64,000 nt of DNA from Bacteroidota bacterium (lineage in GTDB: Bacteria; Bacteroidota; Bacteroidia; SXHM01). The first letter of the stretch is position 1. The number at the start of each line of letters is the position of its first letter. Location of the stretch: the NCBI GenBank assembly GCA_947479755.1, contig CANKAM010000002.1:1-64000 (forward strand), written 5' to 3'. The position numbers and the translations under genes are program-made. The notes below the pieces were generated by a model that searched no databases, had not been told where the DNA came from, and saw only the letters and a list, made by a program, of their open reading frames with translations. Below, in pieces: positions 55,693-63,882 of the stretch.

Positions 55693-57444
55693 ATGAGAGT
55701 GGTGAATAATTTTTTTTCAGGTCTTATTGTTTCTTTGCTGGTTCTGATAACCGGCTGTGCAAACATAGTTACGCCTTCGGGTGGTGATAAAGACACAACA
55801 CCTCCTAAAATTCTGGGGCTTGTTCCGGAAAACCAGAGTTTGAATTTTAGCTCGAAGTCCTTTGTTATATCGTTTGATGAATTTGTTCAGTTGAACGATA
55901 TAAGTTCTCAGTTGATTGTTTCACCTCCATTGAAATCGTTGCCGGAATTTGTAGTCAAAGGCAAAAATGTGGTTGTAAAGTTCAACGAAGCGTTGTTGCC
56001 TAATACAACCTATACCATGAATTTCGGAAGTGCCATTCGCGACATCAACGAAAATAATCCGTTGGAAGGGTTTGCCTATGTTTTTTCTACCGGCAGTTTT
56101 ATTGACTCCCTGTCACTGCGCGGAACGGTGAGAAATGCCTTAACGCTTGAAAATGAAAAAGAGGTTTTGGTTTTATTGTATGAAGAGAACATTGATTCAA
56201 TTCCTTTCCTGAAATTGCCTTATTACTATGCAAAAACAGACGGTTCAGGAAATTTCGCCTTGGATAATCTAAAGTCAGGGAAATTTAAAGTTGTGGCGTT
56301 GAAAGACGAGAACTCAAGTTTTCTTTACGATGATTTTGACAAAGAAAAGATTGGTTTCGTTGATACTTTGGTTTCACCGTATTTTATTGAAAAAGCAAAA
56401 GAGACAAAAGAAGACAGCCTGAAATCAGATTCTATTCCTGTTGCTAAATCAGATTCGTTTCCTAAAGAAAAAGGAATGAAGAAGTCAGTTGAAAAATCAT
56501 TGCCACTCTTTATTTTCAAAGAAGAAAAGAACAAACAGTATTTCAAGAAAGCATACAGTGAGTACTATGGCAAGTTGGTTTTTATTTTCAATAAAAAGCC
56601 CGGCAAGTTGGTGTTAAACACAATCAACACATCCTTCAAAAAAGAATGGAATATTCAGGAAGAAAGCGTAACAGGCGATACGATTGTTGTTTGGCTCAGC
56701 GATGTGGAAATGGATAGCCTTAAACTTGAAATATCCGACAATGGAACTGTACTTGACACCGTTGAAATTGCTTTGAAAAAACGCAGTGATAAAATTGAAA
56801 TACAAGGAGGCTCGGCAAAAGGTGCAAAAAAGACAACACCTTTCAAACTATTGGCAGAACAGAGTAAAGCAGCCTCAAGCCACAATGCTGCCAAGGATTT
56901 TTACATCACCTTCAATCATCCTGTAAAAGATTATCTGGTTGAAAATATTGTGTTGAAAGAAGACAGTGTTCCTGTTCAGTTTGTTCTTGATTCAAAAGAT
57001 CCGGCATTAAGAAAATACCTAATCCGTTACAAATGGAAAGAAGAGAAGAAGTATGAACTCTTTATTCCTCCCGCAACGGTTACTGATATTTTTGACCTCA
57101 AAAACGACAGTATAAAAATCACTTTCACCACACAGGCAAAAAGCTATTTCGGCAATGTTCAGTTTACACTGATAGCAAAGACCGAGAAGTATATTCTGCA
57201 ATTGACGGATGATAAAAACAACATCGTTTTTGAAAAGCCGGCAACAGGCAATGACAAATTTTCTGTGGAAGGCTTAGATCCTAAAAGCTATGGCCTGCGC
57301 TTAGTGATTGATGAAAACAACAACGGCAAATGGGACACCGGAAATTATTTACAGAAACGCCAGGCCGAAAAAATTATCCTCTATCCTCAAAAAGTAAATG
57401 TCCGCAGCAACTGGGATGTGGAAGTGGAATGGGAGGTAAAATAA
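55693..57444 (+). CDS. Lipoprotein with N-terminal Ig-like (Big_5) domain
   Basis: A lipobox L-I-T-G-C (residues 18-22) marks an LspA substrate; mature residue C22 would be acylated. Residues about 38-135 (D-T-T-P-P-K-I-L through F-V-F-S-T-G-like F-S-T-G) match the Big_5/SbsA Ig-like domain found in Bacteroidota lipoproteins. The middle (about 230-260) is charged and Lys/Ser-rich, and the C-terminal third is beta-rich, ending with D-E-N-N-N-G-K-W-D-T-G-N-Y, the usual ending of this protein group. Role unknown. The beta-barrel gene after it may be in the same transcription region but has its own promoter box. Confidence 0.85.
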   Translation: MRVVNNFFSGLIVSLLVLITGCANIVTPSGGDKDTTPPKILGLVPENQSLNFSSKSFVISFDEFVQLNDISSQLIVSPPLKSLPEFVVKGKNVVVKFNEALLPNTTYTMNFGSAIRDINENNPLEGFAYVFSTGSFIDSLSLRGTVRNALTLENEKEVLVLLYEENIDSIPFLKLPYYYAKTDGSGNFALDNLKSGKFKVVALKDENSSFLYDDFDKEKIGFVDTLVSPYFIEKAKETKEDSLKSDSIPVAKSDSFPKEKGMKKSVEKSLPLFIFKEEKNKQYFKKAYSEYYGKLVFIFNKKPGKLVLNTINTSFKKEWNIQEESVTGDTIVVWLSDVEMDSLKLEISDNGTVLDTVEIALKKRSDKIEIQGGSAKGAKKTTPFKLLAEQSKAASSHNAAKDFYITFNHPVKDYLVENIVLKEDSVPVQFVLDSKDPALRKYLIRYKWKEEKKYELFIPPATVTDIFDLKNDSIKITFTTQAKSYFGNVQFTLIAKTEKYILQLTDDKNNIVFEKPATGNDKFSVEGLDPKSYGLRLVIDENNNGKWDTGNYLQKRQAEKIILYPQKVNVRSNWDVEVEWEVK

Positions 57445-57456
57445 AGCCTCACCCTG

Positions 57457-57475
57457 CCCTCTCCAAAGGAGAGGG
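57457..57475 (+). terminator. Short hairpin CCCTCTCC/GGAGAGGG
   Basis: A perfect 8-bp stem with AAA loop, followed by AAAATA rather than a T-run. It may be a weak terminator or a dispersed palindromic repeat; it ends 8 bp before the next promoter box. Confidence 0.5.
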
Positions 57476-57482
57476 AAAATAC

Positions 57483-57490
57483 TATCTTTG
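57483..57490 (+). promoter_or_regulatory. -7 box TATCTTTG of the beta-barrel gene
   Basis: Perfect TAnnTTTG match 18 bp upstream of the ATG at 57509. Confidence 0.65.
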
Positions 57491-57508
57491 CTCGCTCAAA
57501 AAAAAGAC

Positions 57509-58195
57509 ATGAAGAAACTATTTGTATTAACCGCCTCCTTTATTTTTGCTCTAACAGCAGTTGCAACTCCGCCCGACAGCACAGTAACAAAGAAAAAACC
57601 GGCAGCCGCTAAAGACCGCATTTTAATTGGTGCAGGTTTCGCCAACTGGCTAAACGCACCCACAGGTGTGAATGTGAAATTTGCAGGCAGCCGCAGTTTT
57701 GATGCTGCAGTTATGTATGACATGCCGCTTGGAACCAGCCCTATCAGCCTTGCTCTTGGTTTGGGTTTCTCGGCTCAGAATATTTCTTCCAACGCACAGT
57801 TTAAAGACACTTTAGGGGTTACATCACTTGTTCCTTATGCCGATTCGGTTTACAGTGATATCAAACGCAACAAAGTATCTATGAGCTATCTTACCGTTCC
57901 TTTTGAATTGCGCTTCCGCTCAAAACCAGATAAAGCTTACCGCAGATGGAACATAGCAGCAGGCTTTAAATTTGGCCTCTTGGTGCAAAGCCACAGCAAA
58001 TACGAGGACAGCAAGGTTAAAACAAAATCATATCCCGTTGATAACCTTAACCTCCTTAACTATGGTCCAACCTTTCGTTTTGGTTACGGACAGATTTCGC
58101 TTTACGGCTATTATGCCCTTTCAAATGTTTTTGAAAATGGAAAAGGTCCTTGGGTTACCCCTTTCAACTTTGGATTGGTGTTGGCTCCTTTCTAA
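57509..58195 (+). CDS. Outer-membrane beta-barrel (PorT-like) protein
   Basis: A 228-residue protein. The ATG at 57509 opens the signal peptide (M-K-K-L-F-V-L-T to V-A-T), while an in-frame start at 57488 lies within the promoter box. The body matches the small OMP_b-brl_2 type: repeated amphipathic strands (I-L-I-G-A-G-F-A-N-W, L-T-V-P-F-E-L-R-F-R, I-S-L-Y-G-Y-Y-A-L) with loops rich in Ser/Asp/Lys, and a final F-N-F-G-L-V-L-A-P-F strand ending in Phe, the BAM recognition ending. No ligand or partner is visible. A very strong terminator follows. Confidence 0.82.
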   Translation: MKKLFVLTASFIFALTAVATPPDSTVTKKKPAAAKDRILIGAGFANWLNAPTGVNVKFAGSRSFDAAVMYDMPLGTSPISLALGLGFSAQNISSNAQFKDTLGVTSLVPYADSVYSDIKRNKVSMSYLTVPFELRFRSKPDKAYRRWNIAAGFKFGLLVQSHSKYEDSKVKTKSYPVDNLNLLNYGPTFRFGYGQISLYGYYALSNVFENGKGPWVTPFNFGLVLAPF

Positions 58196-58213
58196 TTAGC
58201 TTCAATATTCTGC

Positions 58214-58254
58214 AAACAAGAAGTCCCGCGCCTATGGCGCGGGACTTCTTGTTT
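58214..58254. terminator. Strong bidirectional terminator
   Basis: A perfect 19-bp stem (58214-58232 with 58236-58254) with TAT loop, core AAGTCCCGCGCC, and A- and T-runs on the outer ends. It separates the convergent barrel gene and the leftward surface operon. Confidence 0.9.
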
Positions 58255-58285
58255 ATTGGGCTCTACAGATTTTTGTTTGTCTCTA

Positions 58286-58498
58286 TTACTTTGACAAGAG
58301 CAATGGTTTAACGTTACCTTTCTTTAACTTGTAAACGCCAAAAACGGATACTGCAATAAGTAAGAGTATAATATCATTATCAATAGGAGCGCCAACACCC
58401 GGAGGCAATGGACCCGGTGGAGGTGGTGGAGGAGGCTGAGCACCTGCATAGACAACAAACACGAAACAAAAAGCAAGAAGCAGTAAGGTCTTTTTCAT
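58286..58498 (-). CDS. Small PID-CTERM-like exported peptide
   Basis: A 70-residue protein: signal peptide (1-20, ending Y-A-G-A-Q), a run of seven prolines then G-P-L-P-P-G, the tripeptide P-I-D (residues 38-40), a hydrophobic helix (I-I-L-L-L-I-A-V-S-V-F-G, 43-54) and a basic end Y-K-L-K-K-G. This matches the PID-CTERM pattern of short Bacteroidota proteins, in which a motif plus helix plus basic tail is thought to direct sorting or processing. It lies 7 bp after the type A T9SS gene on the same strand, so it is last in a three-gene surface operon. Role unknown. Confidence 0.75.
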   Translation of the reverse strand: MKKTLLLLAFCFVFVVYAGAQPPPPPPPGPLPPGVGAPIDNDIILLLIAVSVFGVYKLKKGNVKPLLLSK

Positions 58499-58505
58499 TG
58501 GTTTA

Positions 58506-60332
58506 TTATTGTTCCGCCAGTATTACCCGTTCGGTGTAGGTGTTTTTATCAAAAGAAGCTCTTACAATGTAGCTGCCTGCTGCTATGTTATTTAATTTTA
58601 TTTCGTGGCGGCCCATGTAACTTCCTTTTTCGGTGTAAATCTCCTGACCAAGCATGTTGTAAATACTTATCACTCCAGTTTGCGGCTGTTCAAAGTTTAC
58701 CATCATGTTTATTGAACTTCCATAGCCATAGATAGCAACACTGTTGTCTCCGTTAGCATTAATGCCTGTGGTTTGACCCGACAGATTAAAGTGCAGAAGA
58801 AAACGGTTTTCATTGTCATTAGGGTCGGCAGTAAAGGTATAGATTGGGTCAGTAAAAAGGTTTTGAATAACACCCTGCTGCAAATCTTCCAGGTAAATCT
58901 GAGAAGCCATGTCAAAGGTATTCAGGTCTTGTGCTGTGATGACATAGGTTCCTGCTGTGCCGGGGAATAAGCCCATGGGAATAGTATTCGGGTGTCCTGT
59001 AAACTGCAGTGCGTTGATGGAGATGCGCAAATCGTCAACATTGGTAAACAGTGTAGGCTGGTTGGTATTGCTTTTTATTTTGTTTGCATCCAGCATATTG
59101 TCCCATCCGTTGCTTGGGCCTTCATCTGAGAAATACAAGTTTGTTTTATCGGCATATCCGTTGCCTTCAATAACAAGGGTAAGTGTATTTACAACTATAT
59201 CCTGAAAGAACGGAGGGTCACCCAAACTGCGGTCGTTTTGGGTAAGTGTAAAGTTTCCGCTGGATGGGGTGCGTACAAAAAAGCCCTGCATGGAACCAAT
59301 CAGGTGGCTTGCTCCAACTCCAGGCATCATGGGTTGATAAGTGCCGCTGTAATAGCCCCCATCCTGCCAGAAATGAGCCTGAGCATCAAAGCCTGCAGGT
59401 ACGTTGTTCCATTGTATAGGCGAAGGGAAAGGGTTGGAAACCAGTTGCCATCCGTCACCGGTAGCATTGGTATGACTTAAGCCGGCATACGTTACATTGG
59501 TGAAGGCACTGGTGTTCGCAACACCCGACATCTCCAGCGTTGTTGGTGCACCAAATACAATACCGGCATAACCTCTTCCTTTGGTTAAGCTGCCTGCAGA
59601 ACGCACAAACCAGCCCGATTGCCAGCAGCCGGACACTGTCCATGGTCCGTTCTCGTGCCATTCAAAAAGATTACCGTAATTGGACGAGGGATCTAATGCC
59701 AGCGGATCGCAGGTTGGTTGGGGTGTTACCGCAACACCATCTGTTCCATATAGACTAAGCTCTGACAGCTCAGTTATAGAAGGATTGTTTACCGGTGAGC
59801 CGAGGTGGTGAAAGCCGTTAGATGGCGAGCCATCAATGTAGCGTTGCACGCGCAGGTTGCCGCTTAATGTTCCTGGTGGTTGTGTTACCGTAAAGTCATC
59901 TACCAATGCGGTGCCCGAGGCATCAGAGACGATTACCACATTGCCGTTGGCATTCATGGTTCCGCTGGTAATGCGCAGGATATCGGTTATGCTGCTGGTG
60001 CCTCCTGTTACGGTTGCTGTGCCGCCTGTCTTTGCTACATCCAATAGGGTAAATGTGCTTACTCCGTTAATGCTTTGTGTGCCTGCGCCATCTACTTTTA
60101 CAGTGCTGGCAATGGCTGCTGTACCGTTGTTGGTGAAATCACCTTTTAAATGAAGTGTACCACTGTTGGCTATTGTTCCGCTTGCCTGGTTTACTGCGGC
60201 ACCATCAAAATACAGGTTGGCTCCGCTCTGCACGGTTAGGGTGCTGCCATTGTAGATTTGGGAGAAGGCGAGTCCATAGTCCATGGTCCATAGACCACAG
60301 ATAAGGGTAGAGATGAGTAGATGTTTTTTCAT
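58506..60332 (-). CDS. T9SS type A surface protein (608 residues)
   Basis: The signal peptide (1-25) is unusual: L-W-T-M-D-Y-G-L is coded by a tandem heptamer DNA repeat at 60272-60299. The N-terminal third has short repeats (G-T-I-A-N-S-G-T-L-H-L-K-G-D-F) suggestive of a beta-helix; the middle has F-H-H-L-G-S-P-V and L-V-S-N-P-F-P-S-P-I blocks seen in Bacteroidota surface proteins. The last 80 residues are a type A sorting domain (V-A-I-Y-G-Y, I-Y-N-M-L-G-Q-E-I-Y, A-A-G-S-Y-I-V-R-A). Middle gene of a leftward run between the tail-fibre gene (38 bp upstream) and the small PID-CTERM-like gene. Confidence 0.9.
   Translation of the reverse strand: MKKHLLISTLICGLWTMDYGLAFSQIYNGSTLTVQSGANLYFDGAAVNQASGTIANSGTLHLKGDFTNNGTAAIASTVKVDGAGTQSINGVSTFTLLDVAKTGGTATVTGGTSSITDILRITSGTMNANGNVVIVSDASGTALVDDFTVTQPPGTLSGNLRVQRYIDGSPSNGFHHLGSPVNNPSITELSELSLYGTDGVAVTPQPTCDPLALDPSSNYGNLFEWHENGPWTVSGCWQSGWFVRSAGSLTKGRGYAGIVFGAPTTLEMSGVANTSAFTNVTYAGLSHTNATGDGWQLVSNPFPSPIQWNNVPAGFDAQAHFWQDGGYYSGTYQPMMPGVGASHLIGSMQGFFVRTPSSGNFTLTQNDRSLGDPPFFQDIVVNTLTLVIEGNGYADKTNLYFSDEGPSNGWDNMLDANKIKSNTNQPTLFTNVDDLRISINALQFTGHPNTIPMGLFPGTAGTYVITAQDLNTFDMASQIYLEDLQQGVIQNLFTDPIYTFTADPNDNENRFLLHFNLSGQTTGINANGDNSVAIYGYGSSINMMVNFEQPQTGVISIYNMLGQEIYTEKGSYMGRHEIKLNNIAAGSYIVRASFDKNTYTERVILAEQ
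60272..60299 (-). repeat. Heptamer repeat inside a signal-peptide coding region
   Basis: GTCCATA, GTCCATG, GTCCATA, GACCACA in tandem on the plus strand, in the signal-peptide codons of the leftward gene. Confidence 0.75.
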
Positions 60333-60370
60333 TTTATTGTTTCGTTAAGCTATTTGCCTCCTGCCTATTA

Positions 60371-63322
60371 TTATTTCTCCATCTTCATATTCAAATGCTC
60401 CATAATCATATCTATCTGCGCCTGCAGTTCTGTTATCGTTTTCTGTAGTGCCTGGTTGACATTTTGTTTCTCTTCCAGTTTTTGGGTTAACTCCTTTACC
60501 GCATTTACGAGCATATAGGTCATGGCCGAATTATCCACATTATAATATTGTGTTCCGTCTTTCTCAAAGGTACCTACCATATAAGGTACTACTTCTTTCA
60601 GGTCCTGTGCAATAATACCCACGTATTGGGGTTTGGTATCATAGCCTGATTTTTCGTTATAGCGGAACGTGACCGGTTTAATGGCAAGCAGTTTTGCAAG
60701 GCCATCGCTGTAAGGTTGTATATCCTGTTTCAGCCTGCGGTCGGAACTGGTTGACCAGCTTCCGCCACCCGGTTTACCGGCTGTGCCATTTACTTCGAAT
60801 TTGAAACCGGGTGATGTTGTTCCTATTCCTAAATTACCTGCCGAAGTCATGCGCATATACTCAACATTGTTGTTTCCGAATAATATACCTGTAGCTCCAG
60901 ATTGCAGTTCTAACTGAGAACTTGAGTATAATCCAGGTCTTCCCCATGCTGCTCCGAGGCGAACTTCGCCTACAAAGGTCTCGGGGTCAAATACCGAGAA
61001 ACTACCAGTAGAGTGATACCATGCATAGCGTCCTAATGTGGAAGTATTAACCTGTAAGGGACCTCCGGGTGCTGTTGTACCAATACCCACACTTCCACCG
61101 TTTGCTCCATCAATGGTCATTACCCGCTGTGTACCCACTGTGCCTACTGCATCGGTACTGTAGTCCCATAAATAAAAATCAATTGCATTAGTGGCATTGC
61201 TTCCGGAGTTGTGGCGGGTTTTAATAGCATGGCGGTATGTTTCTGTACCGCTGTAGCCAAATGTTAGTTGGTTACTGCTTGTTCCAACGTTTGAATTTCC
61301 GCTGCGTAATTGCAATGAAGTAGTACCTGCATTAGTGCCTGTAATATCTAAATATGCTCCGGGTGCTGTAGTTCCAATTCCAACATTGCCGTTCTGTTGA
61401 ATAAGCATCTTCACATTTCCATAGGTTGAAGTTATATTGTTAGTAATAAAACTGATACCATCAAAACCGTTAACCGTTAAACCGTCTGCAAAACTGCCAT
61501 TGTGGTCATAAGCGTTTAGTCCCTGGTGATAGAGACCTTCATAACCTTGTCTTAGAGTAACCCCTATCCCGTTTACTCCATTGGCATTTACTATTGCATT
61601 TCCGTCAATTCGTGAGTTGCCAATAACATGTAATATATTTGCAGGTGATGTGGTTGCAATACCAACATTACCGTTCTGTTGAATAAGCATCTTCACATTT
61701 CCATAGGTTGAAGTTGTATTGTTAGTAATAAAACTGATACCATCAAAACCGTTAACCGTTAAACCGTCTGCAAAACTGCCATTGTGGTCATAAGCATTAA
61801 TCCCCTGATGATAACGTCCCTGATATCCTGCCCGAAGCGTAATACCTATTCCCGAAACTCCGTTAGCATCAAAGATTCCACCTCCAACAACGTGTAGTTT
61901 GTAAACAGGAGAGTTAGTTCCTATTCCAACATTTGTCCCGTTGTCATAGCCTACACCATCAACTAAAGTTGTTCCGTTCCATTTTGGAATATAGTTAGTG
62001 GTGGTTGAACTCACCTGCGGGTCGGTTTCGGTAATGGTTAGTGAGGTTGGATTTGTCCATGTCATGGTTCCGCTTGCATCAGAAACAGGAACATAGCCTG
62101 CTGTTGCACCTGTGCGCATTTGTATTTTTCCGTTTACATCTAATGCCTGAGCAGGGGATAACGTTCCTATACCCACATTGCCTCCAGCAGTTAAAATGAA
62201 TTGAGGTGCACCATAATTATCATTACTAACAAGCTCTACGCTTCTTCCTAGACCTGCACCCAGAAGCAACCTACTGCCTGAAACGGCATAAATTGAGGCA
62301 GCGCTTGCTAAGCGGCCCGGGGCACCAGAACCATATGCCTGAAGGAGAAATCCTGATGCACTATTAGAAACTTCTAACCTGGTTGCTCCAAAGCCGGGGT
62401 CACCCGGATTTTGAACCTTAACTGGAGTCAGAAACCCAGCACCACTTTGAACTATATGTAATAAAAAGCCTGGAGCTGTTGTTCCAATACCCACATTAGT
62501 TCCGTCATTATAAATAACCGAATTTGCAACCCATGCGGTTCCGTTATGCCTGATTGTTTGTCCGGTTGTGCCCGTAGGCAATGCTCCGGTTATCAAGGTA
62601 TTCGGGTCAACCCACGATGCGTTACCCGTTGCATCGCTGCGCATTACATAATTAACCGTTGGGGTGGTGGTCATCTGAAAGGTGGTGGTCTTGGTCTTGC
62701 CAATTACATCTAACTTTTCTGCAGGGGTGTCGGTGCCTATGCCCACGTTTCCGAAGCGGAAAAAGCTGGGGCCTGCGGCACCAATTCTTGTTGCGTAGGT
62801 GCCTGAGCCATCGTATAAAGTGAGTTGCGCTCCGGTAGCTGCAAAGGAGGTAAGGTCCATGCGGGGTGAGCTGTTTATATAAATTCTTGAGAGAGTGCTG
62901 TTTTCGGTGGTGGAGGTAATTCTCAGCAATTCACCTGCGCCCTCGATGTGAAGTTTTCCAATAGGAGTGTTTGTACCAATGCCCAAGCGTGAGTTGGTAT
63001 TATCCCAATACAGGTTATCGCTGGATGACAGGGCGCTTGTACCGCTCCAGAAAGCAACACGTGTAGCTGTTCCGCTTCCGGTAAGTGTTCCTCCTCCAAA
63101 GTTTATCCATGCCGAGCCGTTGTATCCCTCAAAATTGGGTGAACTGTAACGTATGGTTCCTGCGTTGGTATTGCTGGTAGTTCCTATGCGTATGGCACCC
63201 AGTACATCCAGTTTTTCAACCGGTGTGGCTACATCAACGCCTACGTTTTGGGCGGTTATTAGTCCACAGTCAATTGTCAATAGTCCGTAGATGAGAGTAG
63301 TGAGGGTAAGTAGTTTTTTCAT
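60371..63322 (-). CDS. Tail-fibre-type surface protein with S74 chaperone domain (983 residues)
   Basis: A signal peptide (1-24, ending L-I-T-A-Q) precedes about 840 residues of N-V-G-I-G-T-x-x-P-x-x-x-L-x-V-x-G repeats, the pattern of trimeric fibre proteins in Bacteroidota. The C-terminus has S-S-D-R-R-L-K-Q-D-I (about 866), the start of the peptidase S74 intramolecular chaperone domain, where a conserved Ser-Asp dyad lets trimers fold and sometimes self-cleave, then Y-V-G-I-I-A-Q-D-L, and a terminal coiled coil (L-T-Q-K-L-E-E-K-Q, 935-983). No T9SS sorting domain is seen. First gene of the operon with 58506 and 58286. A cellular surface fibre, not a phage gene, since no phage genes adjoin. 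Confidence 0.88.
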   Translation of the reverse strand: MKKLLTLTTLIYGLLTIDCGLITAQNVGVDVATPVEKLDVLGAIRIGTTSNTNAGTIRYSSPNFEGYNGSAWINFGGGTLTGSGTATRVAFWSGTSALSSSDNLYWDNTNSRLGIGTNTPIGKLHIEGAGELLRITSTTENSTLSRIYINSSPRMDLTSFAATGAQLTLYDGSGTYATRIGAAGPSFFRFGNVGIGTDTPAEKLDVIGKTKTTTFQMTTTPTVNYVMRSDATGNASWVDPNTLITGALPTGTTGQTIRHNGTAWVANSVIYNDGTNVGIGTTAPGFLLHIVQSGAGFLTPVKVQNPGDPGFGATRLEVSNSASGFLLQAYGSGAPGRLASAASIYAVSGSRLLLGAGLGRSVELVSNDNYGAPQFILTAGGNVGIGTLSPAQALDVNGKIQMRTGATAGYVPVSDASGTMTWTNPTSLTITETDPQVSSTTTNYIPKWNGTTLVDGVGYDNGTNVGIGTNSPVYKLHVVGGGIFDANGVSGIGITLRAGYQGRYHQGINAYDHNGSFADGLTVNGFDGISFITNNTTSTYGNVKMLIQQNGNVGIATTSPANILHVIGNSRIDGNAIVNANGVNGIGVTLRQGYEGLYHQGLNAYDHNGSFADGLTVNGFDGISFITNNITSTYGNVKMLIQQNGNVGIGTTAPGAYLDITGTNAGTTSLQLRSGNSNVGTSSNQLTFGYSGTETYRHAIKTRHNSGSNATNAIDFYLWDYSTDAVGTVGTQRVMTIDGANGGSVGIGTTAPGGPLQVNTSTLGRYAWYHSTGSFSVFDPETFVGEVRLGAAWGRPGLYSSSQLELQSGATGILFGNNNVEYMRMTSAGNLGIGTTSPGFKFEVNGTAGKPGGGSWSTSSDRRLKQDIQPYSDGLAKLLAIKPVTFRYNEKSGYDTKPQYVGIIAQDLKEVVPYMVGTFEKDGTQYYNVDNSAMTYMLVNAVKELTQKLEEKQNVNQALQKTITELQAQIDMIMEHLNMKMEK
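61389..61795 (-). repeat. Near-identical 125-bp duplication within the tail-fibre gene
   Basis: 61389-61513 and 61671-61795 differ at one base, offset 282 bp (94 codons). They encode two copies of D-G-L-T-V-N-G-F-D-G-I-S-F, so the fibre has grown by in-frame duplication of a repeat. Confidence 0.85.
63262..63289 (-). repeat. Heptamer repeat in the tail-fibre signal peptide
   Basis: GTCCACA, GTCAATT, GTCAATA, GTCCGTA in tandem on the plus strand, coding I-Y-G-L-L-T-I-D-C-G-L of the signal peptide on the minus strand. Comparable to 60272-60299. Confidence 0.7.
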
Positions 63323-63430
63323 GGAAATGTATTTAACAATGTGTTTTAAATGAAAAGAAAAGAACGCAAAGCGTCCGATTGCAATGTGATTGTAATAGTA
63401 TCCTGGTTTGTATAAGCGTACTATTCAGTT

Positions 63431-63545
63431 CACCGGAGCGGTGCTTGCCAGTTCAGGTTATAAGCCCTGTTTGGCGGGCTTAGCAGTGTTTTAACCTGAA
63501 GGAACCCTGCTTTAAATACCGTTGAAGGCGAAGCAAAAAGCAGGG
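63431..63545. other. Structured non-coding region with three hairpins
   Basis: CACCG-GAG-CGGTG at 63431-63443; a second stem formed by TTCAGGTTA (63452-63460) with TAACCTGAA (63492-63500), continued by TAAGCCC (63461-63467) with GGGCTTA (63476-63482); and CCCTGCTTT (63505-63513) with AAAGCAGGG (63537-63545). No coding frame was found in 63323-63882. It could be a leader RNA of the leftward operon or a dispersed element. Confidence 0.5.
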
Positions 63546-63657
63546 CTGATTTTACAGGTGCAATGGTAAGCCTTTATTTCAATAATAATATACTGTTATG
63601 ATTATAATCATAAAAATTATATATTTGATAGCGAAGTTGTTTAAAGTTGGCACTAAG

Positions 63658-63792
63658 AGATTCCTCCCTGCGGTCGGAATGACAGGTATTGTTTTGTGCA
63701 TGGGATAAGGAGGCAGGGCGAGCGTAGCTCGCCCTGCCTCCTTATCCATTTTGTCCTGTTATCATTGTCATTCCGACCGCAGGGAGGAATCT
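63658..63792. repeat. Nested inverted-repeat element
   Basis: A 27-bp perfect inverted repeat (63658-63684 and 63766-63792) encloses a second, 21-bp perfect hairpin (63703-63723 and 63727-63747, loop GTA, core GCAGGGCGAGC). The outer arms contain TTCCTCCCTGCGGTCGG. The whole is 135 bp, has no coding potential, and lies before the gene at 63883. It looks like a non-autonomous palindromic element carrying or invaded by another. Confidence 0.8.
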
Positions 63793-63882
63793 TTTTATTA
63801 AAAAAACGTATGTTTTGATAATTCAATTTTAAGTAACATTACCCTAATCAACCGATTGTTTAACCTTAACCACTAAACTAGT

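Noticed and set aside
60371-63322. Prophage tail region
   Set aside because: The S74 and tail-fibre pattern occurs in cellular surface proteins of this phylum; a signal peptide is present and no phage genes adjoin.
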